From Azophilus sp964572185 (lineage in GTDB: Bacteria; Pseudomonadota; Gammaproteobacteria; Pseudomonadales; Azotimanducaceae), in NCBI GenBank assembly GCA_964572185.1, contig CAZNFI010000004.1, positions 1-39,465 on the forward strand: 39,465 nt of DNA. The letters run 5' to 3'. Below the pieces are notes generated by a model that ran no database searches, had not been told where the DNA came from, and saw nothing but the letters and a program-made list of their open reading frames with translations. Positions 24,899 to 32,540 of this stretch are shown here, piece after piece; the first letter of the stretch is position 1, and each line of letters opens with the position of its first letter. The translations under genes and the position numbers were made by a program.

Positions 24899-25975
24899 TC
24901 AGCCCGCCTTGTGCGATCTAGCCAGGTAGGCCTGCGACTGCATCTCCACCAGGCGGCTGCCGGTGCGTTCGAATTCCCGGCGCAATAGCTCACCGCAGTA
25001 CAGTTGCGCGACCGGCACTTCGGCAGAAACGATCAGTTTGACGTTGCGGTCGTAGAACTCGTCGACCAGGCTTATGAAGCGGCGAGCGGCGTCTTCGCGA
25101 GCGGCATCCAGGCGGGTGACATTCGACACCAGCACCGCCTGGTGACAGCGGGCGAGTTCGATGTAGTCATTCTGGCTACGCGGCCCCTCGCACAAATCGG
25201 CAAATTCAAACCAGGCAACGTCGTCGGCCAGGCGGCGCGCCTGAATCTCGCGGCCATTGACCTCAAGGGGGACGCGCTCGCGCGACTGTCCGGGCACCAG
25301 CGCCGCGAAGCTCGCTGCCAGGCTTCGCTCCGCCGCCTCATCGAGGGGCGAGTGATAGATTTCGGCTCGTTGCAGCGCGCGTAAACGGTGATCGACCGAG
25401 CCGTCCAGGCGGTGTACCAGGGTATGCCGCTCGAGCGCATCGATGGCCGGCAGGAAACGGCGGCGCTGCAGGCCGTTCTCATAGAGCAGGCGCGGCTGCA
25501 CATTGGAGGTGGCCACCAGCGTTACGCCGCGCTCGAACAGGTTCTTCAGCAATTCGCCCAGGATCATCGCGTCGCCGATGTCGGAAACGAAGAATTCATC
25601 GAAGCAGAGCACCCTGTGGCGCTCGGCGAAGCGCTCCGCGAGGTGGCGCAGCGGATCGGAGGTGCCGCGCAGGGCGTGCAGATCATCGTGAACCTGGCGC
25701 ATGAACCGGTGGAAGTGGGCGCGCAACCTGCCCACCGACAGGCAGTCGTGAAACAGGTCCATGAGCATGGTTTTGCCGCGGCCCACACCGCCCCAAAGGT
25801 ACAGGCCCCGCACGCCCGCCGCGTCCCGCCGCCAGAAACGCAACAGGCGCTGCGAACGCCCTGTCTGCAGCCGCAGATACAGATCGTCGAGCAAGTCGAC
25901 CGCCTGTTGCTGCGCCCGGTCTTCGCTGAGCGTCCCGGCTGCCAGTTCCTGCCGGTATCGTGCCGAGGGCAACAT
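24899..25975 (-). CDS. zapE: Cell division ATPase ZapE (AFG1-like)
   Basis: ZapE is a P-loop ATPase associated with the Z-ring late in constriction. It is 358 aa (E. coli 375) from ATG 25975. Walker A is GGVGRGKTMLMDLF (about residue 62) and Walker B is HRVLCFDEFFV. Further family segments: DAMILGELLKNLFERGVTLVATSN, NGLQRRRFLPAI, and RFISLVDEFYDRNVKLI. The frame extends to 26062, but the added 29 residues are not family-like. It lies 61 bp after hisD. Confidence 0.93.
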   Translation of the reverse strand: MLPSARYRQELAAGTLSEDRAQQQAVDLLDDLYLRLQTGRSQRLLRFWRRDAAGVRGLYLWGGVGRGKTMLMDLFHDCLSVGRLRAHFHRFMRQVHDDLHALRGTSDPLRHLAERFAERHRVLCFDEFFVSDIGDAMILGELLKNLFERGVTLVATSNVQPRLLYENGLQRRRFLPAIDALERHTLVHRLDGSVDHRLRALQRAEIYHSPLDEAAERSLAASFAALVPGQSRERVPLEVNGREIQARRLADDVAWFEFADLCEGPRSQNDYIELARCHQAVLVSNVTRLDAAREDAARRFISLVDEFYDRNVKLIVSAEVPVAQLYCGELLRREFERTGSRLVEMQSQAYLARSHKAG

Positions 25976-26036
25976 GGCCGTCAAATCCGGTGTCCGCAAT
26001 CGCCTCGGCAATCGGCTGCCCACGTCAGTCCGTGCA

Positions 26037-27446
26037 TTACCCGCGGCTCGGCGTACGGGCATCCGCTGATGGCGTGGCCCGGTCCGCGGCGCTGGTCGTC
26101 TCGGCCTCTTGCGCGGGCGGCGCGGCAGCGGCGGGCTGTTCGACCGCCGGCTCTCGAGCGGCCCGGACTTCAGCCGCCAGCGCGTGGGCCTCGAGCCCTT
26201 CGGCCCTGGCCAGTACCGATGCGGCCTGCGCCAGCGAGCGGCAACCGTCCGCCGTCAGATCGATGATGGAACTGCGCTTCTGAAAGTCGTCAACGCCCAA
26301 TGGCGAGGAGAAGCGCGCGGTTCCGTAGGTCGGCAACACGTGGCTCGGCCCCGCCACATAGTCGCCCATGACTTCCGGTGAGTGAGCGCCAAGAAAAATG
26401 GCGCCGGCGTTGCGCACGCCGTCCAGAAGCGCATGCGGCTCACGGACCGCCAGCATCAGGTGTTCCGGCGCCACCGCGTTGGCAATGTGCACCGCCTCGT
26501 CCAGCGTACGCGTGTGGATCAGCGCGCCCCGGCTCTCCAGCGACCGTGCAATGATCCCCTGGCGCTCGCGACCGGCCAGAAGGCTCTGCATGCGGGCCGC
26601 CAGGGTATCCAGGTAGTCCCCGTCCGGGCACAGCAGCAGGCTCTGTGCCAGCGCATCGTGTTCCGCCTGGGAGAACAGGTCGTAGACCAGCCAGTCCACC
26701 GGCGCCGAGCCATCGGCAATGATGAGGATTTCGCTGGGTCCGGCAATCAGATCGATGCCGGTGCGCCCGAATACCTGCCGCTTGGCGGCAGCCACGTACG
26801 CTCCGCCGGGGCCGACAATCTTGTCCACCGGCCGGATCGTGTCGGTACCCCAGGCCAGCGCCGCCACCGCATGGGCGCCGCCGATCGCATACGCCTCCTC
26901 GACACCGACCACATGCAGAGCCGCCAGCAGCATCGGATGGCGTACGCCGCCCGGCGTCGGCATGGTCGCCACAATGTCATCAACGCCGGCCACCCGGGCG
27001 GGAATGACGGTCATCAGTACCGTTGACGGGTAAGCCGCCTGACCTCCGGGAACATAGACGCCGACGCGCGCCAGTGGCGTGACCCGCTGGCCGAGCCGGT
27101 TGCCCAGCTCGTCCTCGTAGCTCCACGAATCCTGCAACTGGTGGGCGTGGTGGCGCTCGATGCGGCGCGCGGCGAGTTTCAGTGCCGAGCGCTGTGTTTC
27201 CGGCAGGCCCTCGAACGCTTCACGCAGTTCCGCCCTGTCGAGAACCAGGTCACCGAGTTGCGTACAGGCCGTGCCGTCGAAACGGTTGGCAAACTCCACC
27301 AGCGCCGCATCGCCCCGCGCCCTGACCTCGGCCACGATAGCGGCGACCGCCGTCTGCACGGCATCGCTGTCCGTATCGATGCCGGTCAGCTCATCGAGTT
27401 CGCGGCGGAATCCGGGCGTCCCACTGTCCAATCGCCGTATTTTCAT
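26037..27446 (-). CDS. hisD: Histidinol dehydrogenase HisD with C-terminal extension
   Basis: HisD oxidises histidinol to histidine in two NAD-dependent, zinc-requiring steps. It is 469 aa against 434 in E. coli. Motifs: VGVYVPGGQAAYPSTVLM, KIVGPGGAYVAAAKR, the zinc ligands SQAEHD (Gln, His), the catalytic pair APEHL (Glu-His), GDYVAGPSHVLPTYGTARF (Asp) and GLEAHA (final His ligand). After this the family normally ends within a few residues. Here an Ala/Pro/Glu-rich tail of about 40 residues follows (AVEQPAAAAPPAQEAETTS...), likely disordered. The ATG is at 27446. hisG, the usual neighbour between murA and hisD, is missing, as is hisC downstream. Confidence 0.96.
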   Translation of the reverse strand: MKIRRLDSGTPGFRRELDELTGIDTDSDAVQTAVAAIVAEVRARGDAALVEFANRFDGTACTQLGDLVLDRAELREAFEGLPETQRSALKLAARRIERHHAHQLQDSWSYEDELGNRLGQRVTPLARVGVYVPGGQAAYPSTVLMTVIPARVAGVDDIVATMPTPGGVRHPMLLAALHVVGVEEAYAIGGAHAVAALAWGTDTIRPVDKIVGPGGAYVAAAKRQVFGRTGIDLIAGPSEILIIADGSAPVDWLVYDLFSQAEHDALAQSLLLCPDGDYLDTLAARMQSLLAGRERQGIIARSLESRGALIHTRTLDEAVHIANAVAPEHLMLAVREPHALLDGVRNAGAIFLGAHSPEVMGDYVAGPSHVLPTYGTARFSSPLGVDDFQKRSSIIDLTADGCRSLAQAASVLARAEGLEAHALAAEVRAAREPAVEQPAAAAPPAQEAETTSAADRATPSADARTPSRG

Positions 27447-27486
27447 GCTGTAGCCTCCGCGGCGCCGAGTTGCCGCCCGATCGTCG

Positions 27487-28743
27487 CTAAATGCGTTGCA
27501 CATCGGCTCCGAGCGCCGCGAGTTTCGCCTCGATCGCCTCATAGCCCCGGTCGATATGATAGATGCGGTCGATGGTGGTCTGCCCGACGGCCACCAGTCC
27601 GGCAACCACCAGGCTGAACGAGGCGCGCAGGTCGGTGGCCATGACCGGAGCCGCCTTGAGCGTTTCCACGCCCTGTACAAGCGCCGTGTATTTGCCTTCG
27701 AGGTCGATACGGGCGCCCAGCCGGTTGATTTCCTGAACGTGCATGAAGCGGTTCTCGAATATGTTTTCGGTAACCCGGCAACTCCCCTCGGCAACGGTGT
27801 TCAAGGCCAGAAACTGCGCTTGCAGGTCGGTCGGGAAACCAGGATAGGGCGCCGTTACGATGTCCACTGCCCGCGGGCGCTGGCGCATGTCGAGATCCAC
27901 TGTGTTCCTGCCCGTGCGAATGTCGGCGCCGGCCATCATCAGGCGCTCGAGAACGGCGCCGAGCGTGCGCGGATCGACGCCCGTGAGACGCACCCGCCCT
28001 CGGGTTGCCGCCACCGCGATCAGGTAGGTGCCCGCTTCCACCCGGTCTGCCATTACCGCGTACTCGGCGCCGCCAAGCCGCTGCACTCCTTCGATCTCGA
28101 TGGTCGAGCTGCCATGCCCGGAAACCCGCGCGCCCATGGCGTTGAGGAAGTTGCCGAGATCGATGATCTCCGGTTCGCGCGCCGCACCCCGCAGCACGGT
28201 CCGGCCCTTTGCCAGCGCCGCAGCCATCATCAGGTTTTCGGTACCGCCGACGGTGACCAGGTCCATGACAATTTCGGCGCCCCTGAGCCCGTCCGGCGCC
28301 CGCGCCCGCACGTAGCCGCCCTGCATGCCGATTTCGGCGCCCATCGCGGCAAAGCCCTTCAGGTGCTGGTCGACCGGCCGCGCGCCGATGGCACAACCAC
28401 CCGGCAACGACACCTCAGCCCCGCCAAAGCGGGCCAGCAGCGGCCCCATTACCAGGAAGGACGCGCGCATGGTCTTGACCAGGTCGTAGGGTGCGCGCAG
28501 TTCGGCGGGCGATCCGGTGCTGATCGCAATGCTCGCATCGTCGCAGACAACCACATCAGCGCCCAGGCGGCGCATCAGCTTCAGCATGGTGCCGACATCG
28601 TTGAGCCGCGGCGCGTTCGTCAGCAGTACCCGCTCTCCGGTCAGCAGGCTGGCCGCCAGAATCGGCAGCGCCGCGTTCTTGGCGCCGGAGACGTGCAGCG
28701 ACCCCTCGAGCCGTCGCCCGCCGTTGATGAGCAGCTTGTCCAT
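27487..28743 (-). CDS. murA: UDP-GlcNAc 1-carboxyvinyltransferase MurA
   Basis: MurA performs the first committed step of peptidoglycan synthesis, joining PEP to UDP-GlcNAc. It is 418 aa (E. coli 419). The active-site loop LPGGCAIGARPVDQH keeps the Cys (about residue 116) that fosfomycin alkylates, so intrinsic target resistance is not expected. SGAKNAALPILAASLL and VTENIFENRFMHVQEINRLGA are family signatures. AAGAAGGG precedes the ATG. Confidence 0.98.
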   Translation of the reverse strand: MDKLLINGGRRLEGSLHVSGAKNAALPILAASLLTGERVLLTNAPRLNDVGTMLKLMRRLGADVVVCDDASIAISTGSPAELRAPYDLVKTMRASFLVMGPLLARFGGAEVSLPGGCAIGARPVDQHLKGFAAMGAEIGMQGGYVRARAPDGLRGAEIVMDLVTVGGTENLMMAAALAKGRTVLRGAAREPEIIDLGNFLNAMGARVSGHGSSTIEIEGVQRLGGAEYAVMADRVEAGTYLIAVAATRGRVRLTGVDPRTLGAVLERLMMAGADIRTGRNTVDLDMRQRPRAVDIVTAPYPGFPTDLQAQFLALNTVAEGSCRVTENIFENRFMHVQEINRLGARIDLEGKYTALVQGVETLKAAPVMATDLRASFSLVVAGLVAVGQTTIDRIYHIDRGYEAIEAKLAALGADVQRI

Positions 28744-28870
28744 CTATCCCTTCTTTGCGTGCAGGGGGTGCCCGGAATTCGTCAACGCGGCATGGGCATG
28801 GCGAGACGCTTGGCCGCGGCCGGCGCTACCCGCACCTGCATGCCATTCAAGGAACACATTTTTGTCTGCA

Positions 28871-29107
28871 CTAGCTGGCACGCTCGGCAGCGGTGGCGGC
28901 ATCGATGGACACCGCGTGCAGGCGGCCGTCGGCAATCAGGCCCTGGATGCAGGCGTACACCGCCTGGTGCCGCCGCACCCGGGACAGGTTCTCGAAAGCA
29001 TCGCCGGTCACCTCGATCAGTGCCCGGTTGCCCTCCACGGCCACCGTCACCGCACAACCCGGCAACGCTTCCCGAACAAGCCCCGCAATCTCGGCCTGCA
29101 AGGTCAC
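28871..29107 (-). CDS. ibaG: BolA-family protein IbaG (YrbA)
   Basis: IbaG/YrbA is a BolA-family protein that partners monothiol glutaredoxin and binds 2Fe-2S. From GTG 29107 it is 78 aa (E. coli 84). Family segments: AEIAGLVREALPG, ALIEVTGDAFENLSRVRRHQAVY, and IADGRLHAVSIDA with the conserved His. The GTG has AAGG 7 nt upstream and gives the E. coli-like N-terminus. An in-frame ATG at 29182 overlaps the mlaB stop by 8 nt (103 aa) and is a real alternative. A 127-bp spacer to murA holds no clear gene. Confidence 0.88.
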   Translation of the reverse strand: MTLQAEIAGLVREALPGCAVTVAVEGNRALIEVTGDAFENLSRVRRHQAVYACIQGLIADGRLHAVSIDAATAAERAS

Positions 29108-29174
29108 CGGCTGGCCTTCTGCAGCAGGTTGCCCGCAGCTTGCGTCTCGAACCCCGTACGGTTTCCATGATCCA

Positions 29175-29471
29175 TCAGTCATCAAGCCCCAACAGGTCTT
29201 CAACTCCAGAGAAGGCGGCGATGTGGCGCAGCGCCAGCGGCGCGCCGCTGAATGAGACAGACCGGCCACCGGCCCGGGCCGAGCGCCGCAGTGCCACCAG
29301 TAGCGCCACCGCAACACTGCTCGAACTTTCGAGACCGGAGCAGTCGAGGGTCACCGATTCGCTCCCGGCCGCCTCGATAAACGCCTCACCGGACTGCCGA
29401 ACAGCGGCCAGGTTTTCGAACGTCACCGTTCCCGATAGCCGCCCGCGGTCGTCCAGGGAACAGGCGCTCAT
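29175..29471 (-). CDS. mlaB: MlaB, STAS-domain subunit of the Mla ABC transporter
   Basis: MlaB binds the MlaF ATPase and is needed for assembly and activity of the MlaFEDB complex. It is 98 aa with one STAS domain: GTVTFENLAAVRQSG, SVTLDCSGLESSSSVAVALL, GRSVSFSGAPLALRHIAAF. The Ser-rich loop stands where E. coli MlaB has its functional Thr52. The ATG overlaps the mlaC stop as ATGA. Confidence 0.88.
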   Translation of the reverse strand: MSACSLDDRGRLSGTVTFENLAAVRQSGEAFIEAAGSESVTLDCSGLESSSSVAVALLVALRRSARAGGRSVSFSGAPLALRHIAAFSGVEDLLGLDD

Positions 29472-30190
29472 GGGCCAGCGCCCTCGTCCAGCCCGATTGC
29501 GCCTTCACTGGCGACCACCCCCGACCAGGCATCGATCACCCGGTCGAGGTCGCCCCCGTACTTGACATCGGATACGGCGCTTTTGAACTGGCTGCGGAAG
29601 GTCAGGCCGATGTTGACCCCGGCCATGACGATGTTGCCGATTCGCCAGGCGCCATCCTTGCCCAGCCGCATGGTGTAGATCACCGGATGCACGCTCTTGC
29701 CGGTACGAATTTCCATGCGCACGTTTTGCCGGTCAGGCCGTCGCGGCGGGCCGTCCGGCGGCACCACCACCACCTCTCCGTCCTGAAACTCGGTCAGTGC
29801 CAGCGAATAGGTACGCAGCAGGCTGTTCTTGAAGTTGTCCGCGAAGCGGCGCCGCTGCTCGGGCGTGGCCTTGCGGTAATGCACCGACATCACGCCACGC
29901 GCAAAGCCGTTGAAATCGACTACCGGCGACAGCAGCGCGTCCACCTCGTCGAAGAAGCGCTCGGGGTCCTCATCGACATAGGCGCGCGACCGTTCGATGA
30001 GCCTGAGCAGTGCCTCGGAGGTGGCCTGAACGAGCTGGTGCGGCGCCGAAACGAATTCGGCGCTGGCCACTGCGGCCGTTTCGGCAGCCGGCAGGTTCGA
30101 TCCAGCCAGCAGCAGGCAAACGGCCACCCGACACAGCCGGCGCGCCCTGCTCCGGCGCGCCCGTTCAACGAACAACGGAGCCAGTCTCAT
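29468..30190 (-). CDS. mlaC: MlaC, periplasmic phospholipid carrier
   Basis: MlaC shuttles phospholipids between the outer-membrane MlaA-OmpC complex and the inner-membrane MlaFEDB. It is 240 aa with an arginine-rich start and a signal peptide (LCRVAVCLLLAGSNLPAAE). The family core is SPVVDFNGFARGVMSVHYRKA, EQRRRFADNFKNSLLRTYSLAL, and the C-terminal WRIGNIVMAGVNIGLTFRSQF. The ATG overlaps the mlaD stop as ATGA. Confidence 0.95.
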   Translation of the reverse strand: MRLAPLFVERARRSRARRLCRVAVCLLLAGSNLPAAETAAVASAEFVSAPHQLVQATSEALLRLIERSRAYVDEDPERFFDEVDALLSPVVDFNGFARGVMSVHYRKATPEQRRRFADNFKNSLLRTYSLALTEFQDGEVVVVPPDGPPRRPDRQNVRMEIRTGKSVHPVIYTMRLGKDGAWRIGNIVMAGVNIGLTFRSQFKSAVSDVKYGGDLDRVIDAWSGVVASEGAIGLDEGAGP

Positions 30191-30639
30191 GAGCCCAGGC
30201 TTGTCACCAGGTCGCCGACCAGGTTTTCCAGTACCAGGGCGCCCTGGGTATCGAGGATCTCATCGCCCTCGCCGAGCACGTCTTCCTCGGCACCGGGCAG
30301 CAGGTTCACGTAGCGCGAGCCGAGTATGCCTTCGGTGAGTATCTGGGCGCCGGTGTCGGTACTGAGGCTGCCGGCGCGTTTCTCGATCTCCATGTGCACG
30401 ATGGCCTCGCCGTACTCGGTATCCACCTGGATTTGCGTTACACGGCCGATGGCGACCCCGGCCATGCTGACCTTTGCCCTGCGCTTGAGCCCGGCCACAT
30501 CGTTGAAACGCGCCGACACCGAATAGGTGGAACTGTCCTCGAAATTGATGCCGCTCACCCGCACCACCAGGAAGACGAGCGCCAGAATGCCCGCCAGCAC
30601 GAACGCGCCCACGCTGATTTCAATGGTTCGCATGCGCAT
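30187..30639 (-). CDS. mlaD: MlaD, MCE-domain inner-membrane protein
   Basis: MlaD forms a periplasmic hexameric MCE ring in the MlaFEDB complex. It is 150 aa from ATG 30639 (MRMRTIEISVGAFVLAG): one membrane helix (AFVLAGILALVFLVVRV) and an MCE domain with YSVSARFNDVAGLKRRAKV, GVAIGRVTQI, and GILGSRYVNLLPG. An ATG two codons upstream (30645) abuts the GGAGGA, leaving 1 nt; the ATG at 30639 has the proper 7-nt spacing. The 120-nt spacer from mlaE carries three SD-bearing repeats and a hairpin (see separate entries). Confidence 0.95.
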   Translation of the reverse strand: MRMRTIEISVGAFVLAGILALVFLVVRVSGINFEDSSTYSVSARFNDVAGLKRRAKVSMAGVAIGRVTQIQVDTEYGEAIVHMEIEKRAGSLSTDTGAQILTEGILGSRYVNLLPGAEEDVLGEGDEILDTQGALVLENLVGDLVTSLGS

Positions 30640-30641
30640 CG

Positions 30642-30755
30642 TCATTCCTCCTGTTGGCAGGCCTCCTGTTGGCGGGCCTCCTGTCTGCGGGGCCCGGCCA
30701 ACCGGCGGGCCCCGTCGCGTCCGCCGTGCATCGGCTGTTCGATCCGGTTGCTCAT
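30642..30755 (-). CDS. Possible 37-residue small ORF bridging mlaE and mlaD
   Basis: ATG at 30755, four nt after the mlaE stop, reads MSNRIEQPMHGGRDG and ends ARQQEACQQEE before a TGA at 30644-30642, three nt ahead of the mlaD ATG. A longer 43-aa version starts inside mlaE at 30773. The C-terminus is the translated 15-bp repeat. No family is recognised. It could be a real small protein, a coupling leader, or chance in high-GC sequence. Confidence 0.3.
   Translation of the reverse strand: MSNRIEQPMHGGRDGARRLAGPRRQEARQQEACQQEE
30647..30691 (-). repeat. Three tandem 15-bp repeats each containing AGGAGG, before mlaD
   Basis: On the plus strand CCTCCTGTTGGCAGG (30647-30661), CCTCCTGTTGGCGGG (30662-30676) and CCTCCTGTCTGCGGG (30677-30691). 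On the mRNA strand each unit carries a perfect AGGAGG. Only the last is correctly spaced for the mlaD ATG at 30639. Confidence 0.9.
30689..30713 (-). promoter_or_regulatory. GC-only 8-bp hairpin between mlaE and the SD repeats
   Basis: GGGGCCCG and CGGGCCCC flank a 9-nt loop. It would be a very stable mRNA stem just upstream of the repeated SD sequences. No T-run follows, so it is not a normal terminator. Confidence 0.6.
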
Positions 30756-30759
30756 CTCG

Positions 30760-31545
30760 TCAGAAGTCTCCATACATGCTGAGCGTTAGCAGGAAGTCCA
30801 GGGCCAGGATCACTACCGACGAATACACGACCGTGCGCGTGGTCGCAAGCCCGATGCCTTCCGCCGACGGATAGGTGTCATAACCCTGAAACACCGCGAT
30901 CCAGGTCACCACCACGGCGAAGAACAGGCTTTTCAGCATACCCTTGCCGATGTCTTCCCAGATCTCCACCACATCGGTCATGCCAGACCAGAACGCACCG
31001 CGCTCGATTCCCAGCCACTCTATGCCGACCACCACCCCGCCGTAAATGGCCACCACATTGAAGATGGCCGTCAACAGCGGCAGGCTGATGAATCCCGCCC
31101 AGAGGCGCGGCGCCACCACCCGCCGCAGCGGGTCGACGCCCATCATCTCCATGCTCGACAACTGTTCCGTGGATTTCATCAGGCCGATCTCGGCGGTGAT
31201 GGCGGACCCGGCGCGACCGGCAAACAGCAGCGCCGTGATCACCGGACCGAGTTCGCGCAGCAGTACCACGGCGAGACCCACGCCCACCGCTTCCTGGGCA
31301 CCGAAGCGCGAAAGCTGGGTATAGAACTGCAGCGCCAGCACGGCACCGATGGAGAACGCGGAAAGCAGGACGATAACCAGCGACAGTACGCCCACGTTAT
31401 AGACTTGGCGTACCACCAGCAGCAGGTCCGACGCCCGCGGCAACCAGGCGAGCGATCGCGTCCAGAGCATGGAAGCCCGACCCAGACTCTCGAGCCGGTC
31501 GAGAGCGCGGTGACCGAGCCGGGCCAACAACTCAAACAGTTGCAT
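30760..31545 (-). CDS. mlaE: MlaE, permease subunit of the Mla ABC transporter
   Basis: MlaE is the inner-membrane permease of the phospholipid transporter. It is 261 aa (E. coli 260). It contains an N-terminal amphipathic segment and several membrane helices. The highly conserved signature GRAGSAITAEIGLMKSTEQL and MEMMGVDPLRRVVAPRLWAG fix the family. The ATG shares one base with the mlaF stop (TGATG). Confidence 0.97.
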   Translation of the reverse strand: MQLFELLARLGHRALDRLESLGRASMLWTRSLAWLPRASDLLLVVRQVYNVGVLSLVIVLLSAFSIGAVLALQFYTQLSRFGAQEAVGVGLAVVLLRELGPVITALLFAGRAGSAITAEIGLMKSTEQLSSMEMMGVDPLRRVVAPRLWAGFISLPLLTAIFNVVAIYGGVVVGIEWLGIERGAFWSGMTDVVEIWEDIGKGMLKSLFFAVVVTWIAVFQGYDTYPSAEGIGLATTRTVVYSSVVILALDFLLTLSMYGDF

Positions 31546-32378
31546 CAGCCACCATCGCCCAACAGATCGCGTTCGAAATCCGGCGCCGGATAGTGGAAGG
31601 GTACGGGGCCGTCCGGAGTGCCGTTGATGAACTGGCGCACTTCCGGCTCCGGGTGATCCTTGAGCCGCTGCGCCGCCCCGGCGCCGATCACGCCGCCGCC
31701 CGACAGCACATAGATGCGGTCGGCGATGCTTGCGGTTTCGTGAATGTCGTGGGACACGATAAGGGTGGTGGTGCCAAGCGCCTCGTTCAGATTGCGTATG
31801 AGGCTCAACAGCACGCCCATGGCAATCGGGTCCTGGCCGGCAAAGGGCTCGTCGTACATGATGAGCTCCGGGTCGAGCGCGATTGCTCGGGCCAGCGCCA
31901 CACGCCGCGCCATGCCGCCGGACAGTTCGTTCGGCATCAGTTCCCGGGCACCGCGCAGGCCTACCGCATTCAGTTTCATCAGCACCAGGTCGCGCAGGCT
32001 GTCTTCGGGAATCCGGGTATGCACGCGCAGCGGAAAGGCCACGTTCTCGAACACGTTCAGGTCTGTGAACAGGGCTGCCGACTGGAACAGCACGCCCATG
32101 CGGCGGCGGATGGAAAACAGTTCCGCACGTGTAACCGCGGCAACATTGCGGCCACCGACGAGTACGCTCCCCCTATCCGGCTTGAGGCTGCCGCCGATCA
32201 TTCTCAGCAGCGTGGTCTTGCCGCAGCCGCTTGGGCCCATGATGGCCGTAATACGGCCGCGGGGCACATCGAGCGACAGCTTCTCGAACAGGGGACGATG
32301 GCCGATCGCGTAGTGCAGGTCGCGAATCTCGACCAGATTCTCCGCGGTCGCCGCCGCTGCTTCCGGTTGTTCCTGCAT
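31545..32378 (-). CDS. mlaF: MlaF, ATPase subunit of the Mla ABC transporter
   Basis: MlaF powers MlaFEDB. From ATG 32378 it is 277 aa (E. coli 269). Walker A is GPSGCGKTTLL, Q-loop FQSAALFTD, ABC signature LSGGMARR, Walker B ELIMYDEPFAGQDP, and H-loop VSHD. The C-terminal tail GTPDGPVPFHYPAPDFERDLL is MlaF-specific. In-frame ATGs at 32396 and 32423 would add 6 or 15 residues; none of the three has a strong SD, so the start is uncertain. It heads the mla operon, divergent from yrbG. Confidence 0.96.
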   Translation of the reverse strand: MQEQPEAAAATAENLVEIRDLHYAIGHRPLFEKLSLDVPRGRITAIMGPSGCGKTTLLRMIGGSLKPDRGSVLVGGRNVAAVTRAELFSIRRRMGVLFQSAALFTDLNVFENVAFPLRVHTRIPEDSLRDLVLMKLNAVGLRGARELMPNELSGGMARRVALARAIALDPELIMYDEPFAGQDPIAMGVLLSLIRNLNEALGTTTLIVSHDIHETASIADRIYVLSGGGVIGAGAAQRLKDHPEPEVRQFINGTPDGPVPFHYPAPDFERDLLGDGG

Positions 32379-32428
32379 GGAGCGCGATTTGAGCATCTGC
32401 GGCCGGCCGGCACAAGAAACCATGCAAA

Positions 32429-32442
32429 CATCCGGCCGGATG
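32429..32442. promoter_or_regulatory. 14-bp palindrome CATCCGGCCGGATG between mlaF and yrbG
   Basis: A perfect palindrome in the divergent intergenic region; a third CATCCGG half-site follows at 32458-32464. A second inverted repeat, CCCGCT...AGCGGG, lies nearer yrbG. The palindrome may be an operator for the divergent operons. Confidence 0.4.
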
Positions 32443-32540
32443 CTGGTTTTGCGCCCTCATCCGGCGAATTGAAGGCCCGTTCCCGCTGGTGTGACTAATG
32501 AGCGGGCAGCGTCTAAAGTGAGGCGGTTGCATAGACCGTA

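Noticed and set aside
28744..28870. A 25-codon frame (MCSLNGMQVRVAP...) between ibaG and murA
   Set aside because: It is too short, has no SD sequence and no similarity that I can see.
27496..29565. A 689-codon plus-strand open frame opposite murA, ibaG and mlaB
   Set aside because: It is the mirror of well-identified minus-strand genes in GC-rich sequence, and its translation has no recognisable domain. Long antisense frames are expected here.
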